DNA of 64,000 nucleotides, from positions 62,001 through 126,000 of the forward strand of contig NZ_JBDKSS010000014.1 in assembly GCF_039680535.1 (NCBI RefSeq), written 5' to 3'. The stretch is from Parvibaculum sp039680535. Its GTDB lineage: Bacteria > Pseudomonadota > Alphaproteobacteria > Parvibaculales > Parvibaculaceae. The notes under the pieces are model-generated. The model searched no databases. It had not been told where the DNA came from and worked only from the letters and a program-made list of their open reading frames with translations. Below, piece by piece: positions 9,445-17,579 of this stretch (position 1 is its first letter; every line of letters begins with the position of its first letter). The position numbers were made by a program, and so were the translations under genes.

Positions 9445-10305
9445 TCAGAAGCGGCCGGCCAGTTGCTTCGCCGCCATGCGCAATTGTCGCGCGAATGCCG
9501 GAACCTCCGTAGACTGACGGAATGGGTCGAAGCCAGGGGCGGTCACGATCTTGAGATAACGGTCGCAGGCGGAGGCCGGCAGAAGCGCCGGAACGAGCGC
9601 GCGGCCCACCCTGTAGCTGCGAGCTTCCGCAAGCAGTGTCCGCGCCCGCGCGGCAACTTCCCCGATGGCCCGGCTGAGGTTTTCCGACATTTCACCCGCG
9701 AAGATGCGATGGGGATCGATGTCGTGAGAGCGCAGCAGATCGAGCGGCAGATAGAGCCGGCCTTGCGATGCGTGGGCTGGCAGAGCGCGCAAAAGGCCGG
9801 TCAGCGCATAGGCGATGCCCGCCGCCTTGATCGCATCAGAGGCCGCGCGCGCCTCCGGCCCGGCGATGGCCTGGGCCGCTAGCATCATCAGGCGCGATGA
9901 CGTTCCCTCGGCGTAAATTTCGAGGTCGCTCAATGTTTCGAACGGCGCATCGTCGAGATCGCGCTCGCGCGCGTCGATGAGCTGAACCATCTCATCCACC
10001 GGCCAGTGGGCCGTGTCGTCGGTCGCCGCAAGCGCGACTGCCGCTTCGTGCCCCCTCGCCTCGCCGCGCTTCATCGCTTCGAGCGTATCGCGCCACCATT
10101 GCAGGCGGATCTGCCCGAGCATGGGCTCGCTGACGACTTCCGGAACGCGGGCGATTTCGGCGTTGAAGGCATAAAGCGCGATGAGCGCCGGGCGCTTTGC
10201 CGCCGGCGCGAATTGCAGCGATAGAAATCGGTCGTGGTCAAGCCGCCTCACTTCGTTGAGGCAGGCATGCATGCTTTCGGCTATCGAGCGTTCGTCCATC
10301 GTCAT
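9445..10305 (-). CDS. Squalene/phytoene synthase-family protein without the catalytic Asp motifs (NDUFAF6-like)
   Basis: This 286-residue protein has the all-helical squalene/phytoene synthase fold pattern. Where true synthases carry the first DxxxD motif, this protein reads ALYAFNAEIARVPEVV (near residues 43-58). Where they carry the second, it reads GLLRALPAHASQGRLYLPLD, which keeps GRLYLP but loses the Asp pair. Isoprenoid condensation is therefore unlikely. Human NDUFAF6, a complex I assembly factor, belongs to the same degenerate branch, and an NDUFAF3-type protein is encoded nearby at 11.1-11.5 kb. A role in NADH dehydrogenase assembly is inference. Annotation as phytoene synthase would be misleading. 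Confidence 0.85.
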   Translation of the reverse strand: MTMDERSIAESMHACLNEVRRLDHDRFLSLQFAPAAKRPALIALYAFNAEIARVPEVVSEPMLGQIRLQWWRDTLEAMKRGEARGHEAAVALAATDDTAHWPVDEMVQLIDARERDLDDAPFETLSDLEIYAEGTSSRLMMLAAQAIAGPEARAASDAIKAAGIAYALTGLLRALPAHASQGRLYLPLDLLRSHDIDPHRIFAGEMSENLSRAIGEVAARARTLLAEARSYRVGRALVPALLPASACDRYLKIVTAPGFDPFRQSTEVPAFARQLRMAAKQLAGRF

Positions 10306-10310
10306 GGTCC

Positions 10311-10342
10311 AAAAGGAAACGGGGCCGTTTCACAACGGCCCC
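10311..10342 (-). terminator. Rho-independent terminator after the PuuD-like gene
   Basis: On the minus strand a nine-base-pair perfect stem (GGGGCCGTT/AACGGCCCC, loop GTGA) is followed by GTTTCCTTTT. It lies just after the stop of the PuuD-like gene and just before the NDUFAF6-like gene, so the latter probably has its own promoter or depends on readthrough. Confidence 0.75.
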
Positions 10343-10368
10343 GCCCCATCGGATCGCCTTGCTGGCGA

Positions 10369-10980
10369 TCAGTAGATGTTCTGCGCCGAGACCATGGCAA
10401 AGAGCATGGGGATCGAGAGCAGCGTGTTGGTACGCGAGAAGAGCATCGCCGTGCGGGCGGCCTTCGGCTTCGCGTCGGCAGGCGCGTCGACGATGCCGAG
10501 AGCGATCTTCTGGTTCGGCCAGATGATGAACCAGACGTTGAACCACATGATCGTGCCGAGCCACATGCCGATGCCGATCGCAATGTCCTTCGGAACCGCG
10601 AAACCGTTCAGCGCGCCGAGCGTATAGGCGTCGAGCAGGTAGCCGTTGAGGTAGGCAAGGATGATGCCGGTGACGATCGTCGCCATGGCGCCGTGGCGGA
10701 ACCAGTACAGCGCGGCCGGAGCGATGACCTTCGAGATCGCCGGCTTCTGCTCGTCCGGAATCTTCGCCATGTTCGGGATCTGCGTGAAGTTGAAGTACCA
10801 GAGATGGCCGATCCACATCACGCCGCTGGCGACGTGGAGCCAACGGAAGAAGAACTGCGACAGACGGATATCCGTGAAGCCAAAGGCATCCGGGTTCGCA
10901 AGATAAAGGAGAAATAGAACAAGCGCGAGCACGAAGCCTGCGATCACCGTGTTCCTGAGAGAAGTAAGAATTGCAGCCAT
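10369..10980 (-). CDS. PuuD-like (COG3748) membrane protein, membrane domain only
   Basis: A 203-residue protein with about five membrane helices. It resembles the membrane domain of the cytochrome-linked urate hydroxylase PuuD: RWLHVASGVMWIGHLWYFNF, then YWFRHGAMATIVTGIILAY and MWFNVWFIIWPNQK. Conserved His residues lie at about 49, 59 and 95, plausible heme or metal ligands. Full-length PuuD carries a C-terminal cytochrome c domain, but no CxxCH is present here. I see no purine-catabolism gene nearby, so a urate role is doubtful; a small respiratory membrane cytochrome is an alternative. A strong terminator follows it, and 145 bases separate it from the Mth938-like gene. Confidence 0.65.
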   Translation of the reverse strand: MAAILTSLRNTVIAGFVLALVLFLLYLANPDAFGFTDIRLSQFFFRWLHVASGVMWIGHLWYFNFTQIPNMAKIPDEQKPAISKVIAPAALYWFRHGAMATIVTGIILAYLNGYLLDAYTLGALNGFAVPKDIAIGIGMWLGTIMWFNVWFIIWPNQKIALGIVDAPADAKPKAARTAMLFSRTNTLLSIPMLFAMVSAQNIY

Positions 10981-11125
10981 AAGGATTACCCCCTGCGTTT
11001 AGTCAGAATTTAGCTGCCGCGCATGGCCCCCGGGTGTCGTCGCCGCGCGGCATTGAGTCGCGATTCTTGCCCGCCAAACTAGGAGCTTCGCGACGAAAAG
11101 CCAAGCGTTCCGGTGTGACTTTTGC

Positions 11126-11494
11126 TCAGGAAACCGCAATCAGCGCCGCCGCAACGCGGCGTCCTTCGAAGCGAAGGACATTGTAGGTACGGCAGGCGGC
11201 GCCGGTGGTCATGACGTCAGGCATGATTCTCAGGTCGGCGAGAAAAGCCCTTATTTCCTTGGGCAATTGCGCGAAGCCCGCACCGCTGCCGACCAGAAGA
11301 AAATCGAACTCGCCGATGCATTCGACAAGCGTCGCAAACGACGCCCGCGTCGCTTGCCCGAGCTCGCCCGCCGCCCAGGGACAGAGGCCGCGCGGTGTGA
11401 GCAGGATCGAACCTTCAAACCTCTGCTCGTTGAGCCGGAAGCCGCCATCGCCATAGGCGTCGATGAGCGGCTGGCCGGCAAAGCGGGGCTTCAT
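11126..11494 (-). CDS. Mth938-like domain protein (NDUFAF3-type)
   Basis: A 122-residue protein of the Mth938/DUF498 family. Characteristic parts are IDAYGDGGFRLNEQRFEGSI near the start, FDFLLVGSGAGFAQLP in the middle and the TGAACRTYNVLRFEGR block near the end. Human NDUFAF3, a complex I assembly factor, belongs to this family. The gene follows secF after a three-base gap on the same strand, so it is surely co-transcribed with secDF, an arrangement seen in other alphaproteobacteria. A role in membrane insertion or assembly of a respiratory complex is inference from homology and linkage. Confidence 0.88.
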   Translation of the reverse strand: MKPRFAGQPLIDAYGDGGFRLNEQRFEGSILLTPRGLCPWAAGELGQATRASFATLVECIGEFDFLLVGSGAGFAQLPKEIRAFLADLRIMPDVMTTGAACRTYNVLRFEGRRVAAALIAVS

Positions 11495-11497
11495 GCC

Positions 11498-12442
11498 TCA
11501 GGCCTTTTTCTCGACCTTGCTGCCGGGAGCCTTGGTGCCCCATTCGCGCTTGACGCCGACCCAGATGAGCACGGGTGCGGCGACATAGATCGACGAATAG
11601 GTGCCGATGACGATGCCGAAGATCATCGCGAAGGTGAAGCTGCGGATCACCTCGCCGCCAAAGACGAACAGGGCGATCAGCGCGATCAGTGTCGTCACCG
11701 ACGTCATGATGGTGCGCGACAGGGTTTCATTGATCGAAAGGTCGATCAGTTCGCGCAGATCCATCTTCTTGAACTTGCGGAGGTTCTCGCGCATGCGGTC
11801 GAAGACGACGACGGTGTCGTTCATCGAATAGCCCACGATGGTGAGCAGCGCCGCGATGGTCGTCAGGTTGAATTCGAGGTGGAACAGCGAAAAGACACCG
11901 ATGGTCGCCAGCACGTCGTGGAAGATCGAGAGCACCGCGCCCACGCCGAACTGCCATTCGAAGCGGAAGGAAATGTAGACGAACATCAGCGCCACGGCGA
12001 TCAGCACCGCCATCGTCGCGGAGCGGATCAGCTCGCCGGAAACCTGCGGTCCGACGCTTTCGATACGCCGGTATTCGACCTCGGTGCCGAGCGCTTCCTT
12101 GACCTTCCTGACCACGACCTGGCCCTGATCGTCGGTGGAGGAGCCGCCCTCCATCGCGCCGATGCGGATGAGGACGTGGCTGTCGTCGCCGAACTTCTGC
12201 AACTGCACTTCGCCGATGCCAAGGCCACCAAGCGTGTGCCGGAGCCCGGCCACGTCGGCAGGGCCCTTGGTCGCGATTTCAATGACGGTGCCGCCCTCGA
12301 AGTCGATGCCGAAATTGAGACCCCGCGTAAAGAGCAGGGCCAGCGACGCCACCATGACGACGACCGACAGGCCGACAGCGATCACAGCGTAGCGTGCAAA
12401 GGGGACGGATGTGTTGTCGGGTACGAGCTTGAGCCGCTTCAT
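11498..12442 (-). CDS. secF: Protein translocase subunit SecF
   Basis: SecF works with SecD to pull preproteins through SecYEG using the proton gradient. The 314-residue protein shows a first membrane helix (residues 14-36), the SecF signature LNFGIDFEGGTVIEI, a periplasmic domain to about 130, and five more helices with the GYSMNDTVVVFDRMREN block. It starts 16 bases after secD ends and is followed at once by the Mth938-like gene. Confidence 0.97.
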   Translation of the reverse strand: MKRLKLVPDNTSVPFARYAVIAVGLSVVVMVASLALLFTRGLNFGIDFEGGTVIEIATKGPADVAGLRHTLGGLGIGEVQLQKFGDDSHVLIRIGAMEGGSSTDDQGQVVVRKVKEALGTEVEYRRIESVGPQVSGELIRSATMAVLIAVALMFVYISFRFEWQFGVGAVLSIFHDVLATIGVFSLFHLEFNLTTIAALLTIVGYSMNDTVVVFDRMRENLRKFKKMDLRELIDLSINETLSRTIMTSVTTLIALIALFVFGGEVIRSFTFAMIFGIVIGTYSSIYVAAPVLIWVGVKREWGTKAPGSKVEKKA

Positions 12443-12458
12443 TGTTCGTAATCCCCAA

Positions 12459-14069
12459 TCACAGGTCGAGCGTCTTGGGCCGCGTGCGGCGTACCCAGGT
12501 CGAGACGATCAGACGGTTCACCGTCACCGCCGTGAAAACCGAAGTGATGACGCCGATGGCGAGCGTCACGGCGAAGCCACGCACAGGGCCCGAGCCAAGT
12601 TCGAAGAGAACGGCCGCCGAGATGAAGTGCGTGATGTTGGCGTCGACGATCGGTGCGAGCGCCCGATGGTAGCCCGCATCGATCGAGGCGATGACCGACT
12701 TTCCGGAGCGTAACTCTTCTCGGATACGCTCGTAGATCAGAACGTTCGCGTCGACGGCGGTGCCGATGGTGAGCACGATGCCCGCGATGCCGGGCAAGGT
12801 CAGCGTCGCCTGCAACAGGGAGAGCGCACCCATGATGAGCGCGATGTTCACGAGCAGCGCGAGGTTGGCGAAGACGCCGAAGAGACCATAGGCCGCGATC
12901 ATGAAGACGATGACAGCCACCGATCCGATGATCGAGGCGACCGCGCCCGCGCGGATCGAGTCGGCGCCGAGACCCGGACCGACGGTGCGTTCTTCAAGCA
13001 CGTTAAGCGGCGCGGGAAGCGCGCCGGCGCGCAGAAGGATCGCCAGGTCGTTTGCCTGCTGGACGGTGAAGCTGCCGCTGATCTGGCCCGTACCGCCCAG
13101 AATGGGCTCGCGGATGACCGGGGCGCTGATCACCTTGTTGTCGAGCACGATGGCGAAAGGCTTGCCCACATTGTCGCGCGTGACTTCGCCGAAAAGGCGC
13201 GCGCCCGTCGAATCGAAGCGGAAGCTGACCATGGGCTCGCCCGAGCGCTGATCGAAACCGGGCTGGGCGTCGACGAGGTTGTCGCCGCCGACCATGACGC
13301 GACGCTGGACGAGGAGCGGACGCGTCGGGTCCTCCGTCATGTAGAGAACTTCGGAACCCGCCGGAATGGTATGGGTCGCCATGGCCTGCTGGGCCGTGGT
13401 CGAGGTGTCGACAAGGCGGAAGTTGAGCTTCGCGGTCTGGCCGAGAAGCTTCTTCAAACGCTGCGGGTCGTCGAGGCCAGGAACCTGCACGAGGATGCGG
13501 TCCGCGCCTTGCTGCTGGATGACGGGCTCGGTGGTGCCGAGTTCGTCGATGCGGCGGCGGACGATTTCCATCGACTGCTGAATGGCCGATTGCGCGCGGG
13601 CGACCTTGGCCGTGTCGGACAGCGTGACCGTGACGAGGGCGCCGGACGTCGCCACCATGAGGTCGCGCTGCGGCAGGCCGCCGCTCAGGAGGTTCGAACT
13701 CACGACCGTCGAGAGATCGCGGATCGCCTTCGTTGCCTTTTCGACATCTTCCGGCTTCGTGATGCGAACGGTCACCGCTTCACCGTTCACGCCGAGGCCG
13801 GTGTAAAGCACCTCGTCGTTGCGCAGCGCCTTGCGGATGTCGTTGACGAGCTGCTGAAGCCGGTCATGGGTGACGGAGGCAGTGTCGACCTGCAGCAGCA
13901 GGTATGAGCCGCCGCGAAGGTCGAGGCCCAGATTGATCTGCTTGTGCGGCAGGAAGGACGGCAGGTCCTCCACCGCGGATTTGGGCAGGAAGTTCGGCGC
14001 CGTATAGAGGACGCCCAAGAGCGTCACCAGCGCGATCAGCGCGATCTTCCACCGTTCAAAATGCAGCAT
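12459..14069 (-). CDS. secD: Protein translocase subunit SecD
   Basis: SecD is the larger of the two accessory subunits of the Sec translocon. The first helix (WKIALIALVTLLGVLYTAP) leads into LGLDLRGGSYLLLQVD, a long periplasmic domain, and a C-terminal bundle with ILLRAGALPAPLNVLEERTV and GTAVDANVLIYERIREE. I start at the ATG of MLHFERWK (536 aa); an in-frame extension of ten residues is possible but does not resemble SecD. It lies between yajC and secF in the usual order. Confidence 0.96.
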   Translation of the reverse strand: MLHFERWKIALIALVTLLGVLYTAPNFLPKSAVEDLPSFLPHKQINLGLDLRGGSYLLLQVDTASVTHDRLQQLVNDIRKALRNDEVLYTGLGVNGEAVTVRITKPEDVEKATKAIRDLSTVVSSNLLSGGLPQRDLMVATSGALVTVTLSDTAKVARAQSAIQQSMEIVRRRIDELGTTEPVIQQQGADRILVQVPGLDDPQRLKKLLGQTAKLNFRLVDTSTTAQQAMATHTIPAGSEVLYMTEDPTRPLLVQRRVMVGGDNLVDAQPGFDQRSGEPMVSFRFDSTGARLFGEVTRDNVGKPFAIVLDNKVISAPVIREPILGGTGQISGSFTVQQANDLAILLRAGALPAPLNVLEERTVGPGLGADSIRAGAVASIIGSVAVIVFMIAAYGLFGVFANLALLVNIALIMGALSLLQATLTLPGIAGIVLTIGTAVDANVLIYERIREELRSGKSVIASIDAGYHRALAPIVDANITHFISAAVLFELGSGPVRGFAVTLAIGVITSVFTAVTVNRLIVSTWVRRTRPKTLDL

Positions 14070-14142
14070 TTCGGCTCTCGTCCCCACCTGCCCCGGCATC
14101 TCGCGCGGCGGCAGTCAAACCCTGTCTGTTAGGCCCTGTCTA

Positions 14143-14478
14143 TCAGGAAGGCGTATTTGCGTTCGCCGGCACCGGCTCGCCCTTGGAGCGGACCTCGGAC
14201 AGCGTGCTCTTCACGACGCGAATTTTGACGCCCTCGGCGACCTCGACCAGAACCTCGGTCTCGTCGGCCTTGGCGACCTTGCCGATGATGCCGCCGGAGG
14301 TCACGACCGTATCGCCCCGGCGCACATTGGCGACCATGGCCTGGTGTTCCTTCACCCGCTTCTGCTGGGGCCGGAGAACAAGGAAGTACATGATCGCGAA
14401 CAGCGCGATGAAGGGAATCAGCTGCACGATGACGTCGGTGCTGCCCCCGCCGGTCTGGCCAAACATAAGCATCTCCAC
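14143..14478 (-). CDS. yajC: Preprotein translocase subunit YajC
   Basis: YajC is a small single-span membrane protein that associates with SecDF. In 111 residues there is one helix (VIVQLIPFIALFAIMYFLVL, about 20-39), the typical RPQQKRVKEHQAMV stretch, and a cytoplasmic domain with RRGDTVVTSGGIIGKV. It is the first gene of the yajC-secD-secF-Mth938 operon. An ATG two codons in (MLMFG) is an alternative start. Confidence 0.95.
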   Translation of the reverse strand: MEMLMFGQTGGGSTDVIVQLIPFIALFAIMYFLVLRPQQKRVKEHQAMVANVRRGDTVVTSGGIIGKVAKADETEVLVEVAEGVKIRVVKSTLSEVRSKGEPVPANANTPS

Positions 14479-14662
14479 TAAGCGCCCCGAAAAGCCGGGT
14501 CCGCGGTCATTCTCAATCGCGCCGGACTATACCGGCCGGGGGTATATTTGCAAACCGCCCGGCGAAGATGACGTGGCGGTTAAGCTTTGGTCTCGTCGAG
14601 CATTTTCGCCGGTGCTGCGGAATGATAGGGTCCGCAGCCCAATTTCTGCCGGAGACAACGAG

Positions 14663-15532
14663 ATGGCCCAGATCGGATCGGATACAGACTTGCTGCGCCG
14701 CATTGCCGAAGCGCTCGAACGGCTGGCCCCGGCGGCCCTCCCCGCGGCTTCGCTCGACGCGGCCGACGCCTTCATCTGGAACGCCGAGGGAGTGCTCGAA
14801 CCCGTGCCGGAGGTTTCCCGGGTCGATATTTCACTGTTGCGCGGTGTGGATCGGGTTCGCGACATTCTGATCGACAACACGGTCAGGTTTGCCCGTGGCC
14901 TGCCGGCCAACAATGCCCTTCTCTGGGGCGCGAGGGGCATGGGCAAAAGCTCGCTTGTGAAGGCGGCGCACGCCGCGATCAACGCACCCCTGCCCCCCAA
15001 ATCGCCCGACAGGCTCATCCTTATTGAAATCCACCGCGAGGATATCGAGAGCCTGCCCCGGCTCATGGGGCTTCTGCGCGGCCAGCCGCGCCGGGCGCTC
15101 ATCTTCTGCGACGACCTTTCCTTCGACCATGACGACGCGAGCTACAAATCGCTCAAGGCCGTTCTCGAAGGCGGCATCGAGGGCCGTCCGCGCAATGTGC
15201 TCTTTTACGCCACCTCGAACCGCCGGCACCTCATGCCGCGCGACATGATGGAGAATGAGCGCTCGACGGCGATCAATCCGTCCGAAGCTGTCGAGGAAAA
15301 GGTGTCGCTCTCCGACCGGTTCGGCCTCTGGCTCGGCTTCCACAATTGCAGCCAGGCCGACTATCTCGACATGGTGGACGGCTACGCGGCCCATTATGGC
15401 CTGAAGATCGGCGGGAAAGAGCTTCATGCCGAGGCCATCGAATGGTCGGCGACGCGCGGCAACCGTTCGGGCCGCACCGCCTGGCAGTTCATTCAGGACA
15501 TTGCCGGCCGCCTCGGACAGACGCTTGGCTGA
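14663..15532 (+). CDS. DUF815 family ATP-binding protein
   Basis: A 289-residue AAA-type ATPase of the DUF815 family, whose function is unknown. Walker A is GARGMGKSSL near residues 89-98, Walker B is ALIFCDDLSF near 145-154, and the sensor region FYATSNRRHLMPRD follows near 181-194. The first 50 residues contain a predicted amphipathic helix. I start at ATG 14663, with GGAGA ten bases upstream; a longer in-frame reading overlaps yajC on the opposite strand and is rejected. Its stop abuts the stop of the opposing deacetylase-like gene. Proximity to yajC/secD is common in alphaproteobacteria. Confidence 0.9.
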   Translation: MAQIGSDTDLLRRIAEALERLAPAALPAASLDAADAFIWNAEGVLEPVPEVSRVDISLLRGVDRVRDILIDNTVRFARGLPANNALLWGARGMGKSSLVKAAHAAINAPLPPKSPDRLILIEIHREDIESLPRLMGLLRGQPRRALIFCDDLSFDHDDASYKSLKAVLEGGIEGRPRNVLFYATSNRRHLMPRDMMENERSTAINPSEAVEEKVSLSDRFGLWLGFHNCSQADYLDMVDGYAAHYGLKIGGKELHAEAIEWSATRGNRSGRTAWQFIQDIAGRLGQTLG

Positions 15533-16492
15533 TCACGCTCCGGCAATCGCATCCGTCAGCGGAAGCCACTTCACGCGAGGATCGGTCAGATAGGGCCGAA
15601 CCTCGCGAATGCCGAGGGGCTCATTGCCATTGCCATGCACGAGCACGATGCCGCCCTGCCTGGCGCGCCGTCCCTTGGCGAGCCAGGCGTCGGCGCCAAG
15701 CGGAATGAGCCCGAGCTTCCGAAGTTTCAGGACGAGATCTTCATCCGATACCAGTCCGGGAAAGCGGAAGAACACCGATGGCGTAAGGCCGCGGGCGATC
15801 ATCAGTTCCTCGGTCTTGAGAACCTCCCGATCGAAGTCTGTGTTCGGCATCAGCAGGAAGTTCTGCGTGTCGGGCAGACCGCGCGCATAGCGGTGCGTGT
15901 AGGAGTGATTGACCCAGGTGATCTCGATTTCGCGCCGCCGTTCGCTCTCGATGATCGCCGTGAGTTCGGACTGATGTTCGAGCGCCCAGTAGCCGCTGAT
16001 CGAAATGGCAACCGGCGTGGGGCGCCCCTCCCGGGCTGCGACCTCGCCAAGCTCCGAGAAGAAGCGCGCTTCATAGGCCTTGCGCGAAGGGCACAGATCG
16101 ACCGTGAGGAAAATTCCGTCGACCGGATGGAGGGCGTGAACGAGGCCGGTATTCTCGATTCTGTAGGGCGGGCTCGTCAGCGATGCCAGCGCCGAGAGGT
16201 AGGGCGTTTTATCGTCCGGCAATCCATCGGCAACGGTCCAGGCCAGCGGGCGAATTCGGGTGACGAGGCTTTGCGGCTCGACGGTCAGCAGGAATTCCTG
16301 CCCGTCGCGGCGAAATCGGCGGATGGCGATGAGCTTGCGCCCGTCTTCCGCGCGCACGGCTTCGAATACCGGCCGATATTCCGCAATCCCCGTCTCGGCA
16401 ATCGCGGGCGTTGCCGCTGCAATGAACGGCAACGCGGCGAATGCCTTGAGGAAGTCCCGCCGCGAGGGACCATCACCGCATAACGCACACAT
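15533..16492 (-). CDS. Tat-exported polysaccharide deacetylase-like protein with altered active site
   Basis: The 319-residue product has a perfect Tat motif, SRRDFLKAF (residues 10-18), and a hydrophobic stretch ending AIAE. A NodB-type fold is suggested by FLTVDLCPS (motif 1 position), NHSYTHRY with an H-x3-H pair (motif 2), FFRFPG (motif 3) and GGIVLVHGNG near the end. In motif 1 the usual two Asp are reduced to one (VDL), so the metal-binding Asp appears lost. It follows nlpD by eight bases on the same strand, which suggests a link to envelope or cell-wall work. Whether it deacetylates anything is uncertain. Confidence 0.7.
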   Translation of the reverse strand: MCALCGDGPSRRDFLKAFAALPFIAAATPAIAETGIAEYRPVFEAVRAEDGRKLIAIRRFRRDGQEFLLTVEPQSLVTRIRPLAWTVADGLPDDKTPYLSALASLTSPPYRIENTGLVHALHPVDGIFLTVDLCPSRKAYEARFFSELGEVAAREGRPTPVAISISGYWALEHQSELTAIIESERRREIEITWVNHSYTHRYARGLPDTQNFLLMPNTDFDREVLKTEELMIARGLTPSVFFRFPGLVSDEDLVLKLRKLGLIPLGADAWLAKGRRARQGGIVLVHGNGNEPLGIREVRPYLTDPRVKWLPLTDAIAGA

Positions 16493-16500
16493 GAGGCAAC

Positions 16501-17526
16501 CTATCCCTCGATGACGCCCCGGGGATCGACGGCTTTCGCGCCCTTGCGAATTTCGAAATGCACCTGAGGCGAAGTCACGCTGCCCGAACTGCCCGACAGA
16601 CAGATCGTCTGGCCCTTGACCACGGTGTCACCGCGCTTCACCAGCAGCTTGCTGTTATGGGCATAGGCGGTCATCCAGCCATTCGCGTGGCGGATCAGCA
16701 GCAGGTTGCCGTAGCCCTTGAGTTCGTTGCCGGCATAGGCCACCACGCCGCTCTGCGCCGCCTTGACCGGCGAGCCCACAGGCACGGCGATGTTGACGCC
16801 GTCATTGTGCAAGCCGCCCTCCTTCGGGCCATAGCTCGAAATGACGGGGCCCTTTATCGGCCAGATGAAATCGCCTGCGGGGGTGGGCGGCGTCGGCAGC
16901 GGCCCCTTGGGCTCGGTCGATGCCACGACCGCATTGCCGCGAGGCGTCGTCGGAGCGGCAGCTTGTGCCGCGTCCGTGGCCGCAGGAGCGGATGTGACGG
17001 TCGCGGCGCGGTGCGGGGGCGCCGCCGTCTCGACGTCGCGCACGGCGACCTGCCGGTTCACCCTGGACGGCAACTGCAGCCTTTGCCCCAGGCGGATCTT
17101 GTAAGGCGCAGGAATGTGGTTCGTGCTGGTCAGCGTCGCCATGTCGACGCCATAGGTGCGCGAAATGCTGTAGACCGTGTCGCCCTTCTGAACGACATGG
17201 TAGCGCCCGCCTGGAATGACGAGCCGTTGCCCGGTGCGAAGCGCGTAAGGCGGCTCGAGATCGTTGGCGTCGATCAGCGAACGGATGGGCACGCCCTTGT
17301 CGCGCGAGACCTTGAACAGCGTGTCGCCGGAGCGCACCACATAAGTCCCGCCGCTGCCCGCCGAAGTGAGCGGTTCGGCGTCCACCTCGCCGCGATGCGA
17401 GGCGGCGCGGCCGCCTTCCCACCAAGGCTTATCGGAAGCGCAACCGGATAAGGCGAGGGCAAGCACGGCAGCGCCACCAAGGCGTGCCGCAAATCCGATT
17501 CCCCTGTCCCGAAGCCTCTCCTGCAT
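16501..17526 (-). CDS. nlpD: NlpD-like lipoprotein with two LysM domains and degenerate M23 domain
   Basis: A lipoprotein of 341 residues that should sit in the envelope and bind peptidoglycan. Signal and lipobox (LALSGC, Cys29) follow the ATG at 17526. Two LysM domains are clear: YVVRSGDTLFKVSR to LVIP, and YHVVQKGDTVYSISR to LQLP. A Pro/Ala-rich linker leads to a C-terminal M23 domain. Its metal motifs are degenerate: HNDGVN in place of HxxxD, and QVHFEI in place of HxHFEI. It is therefore probably an activator of amidases like E. coli NlpD rather than an endopeptidase. It follows pcm, the usual pcm-nlpD order. Confidence 0.88.
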   Translation of the reverse strand: MQERLRDRGIGFAARLGGAAVLALALSGCASDKPWWEGGRAASHRGEVDAEPLTSAGSGGTYVVRSGDTLFKVSRDKGVPIRSLIDANDLEPPYALRTGQRLVIPGGRYHVVQKGDTVYSISRTYGVDMATLTSTNHIPAPYKIRLGQRLQLPSRVNRQVAVRDVETAAPPHRAATVTSAPAATDAAQAAAPTTPRGNAVVASTEPKGPLPTPPTPAGDFIWPIKGPVISSYGPKEGGLHNDGVNIAVPVGSPVKAAQSGVVAYAGNELKGYGNLLLIRHANGWMTAYAHNSKLLVKRGDTVVKGQTICLSGSSGSVTSPQVHFEIRKGAKAVDPRGVIEG

Positions 17527-17579
17527 GATCCCCGCTCGCCGACTCCCGGCGCCCGCGATCACGGGGCGCGACCCCGCTC

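Noticed and set aside
10369..10980. A urate hydroxylase function
   Set aside because: The cytochrome c domain is missing and no purine-catabolic gene is nearby, so only the membrane-domain likeness is claimed.
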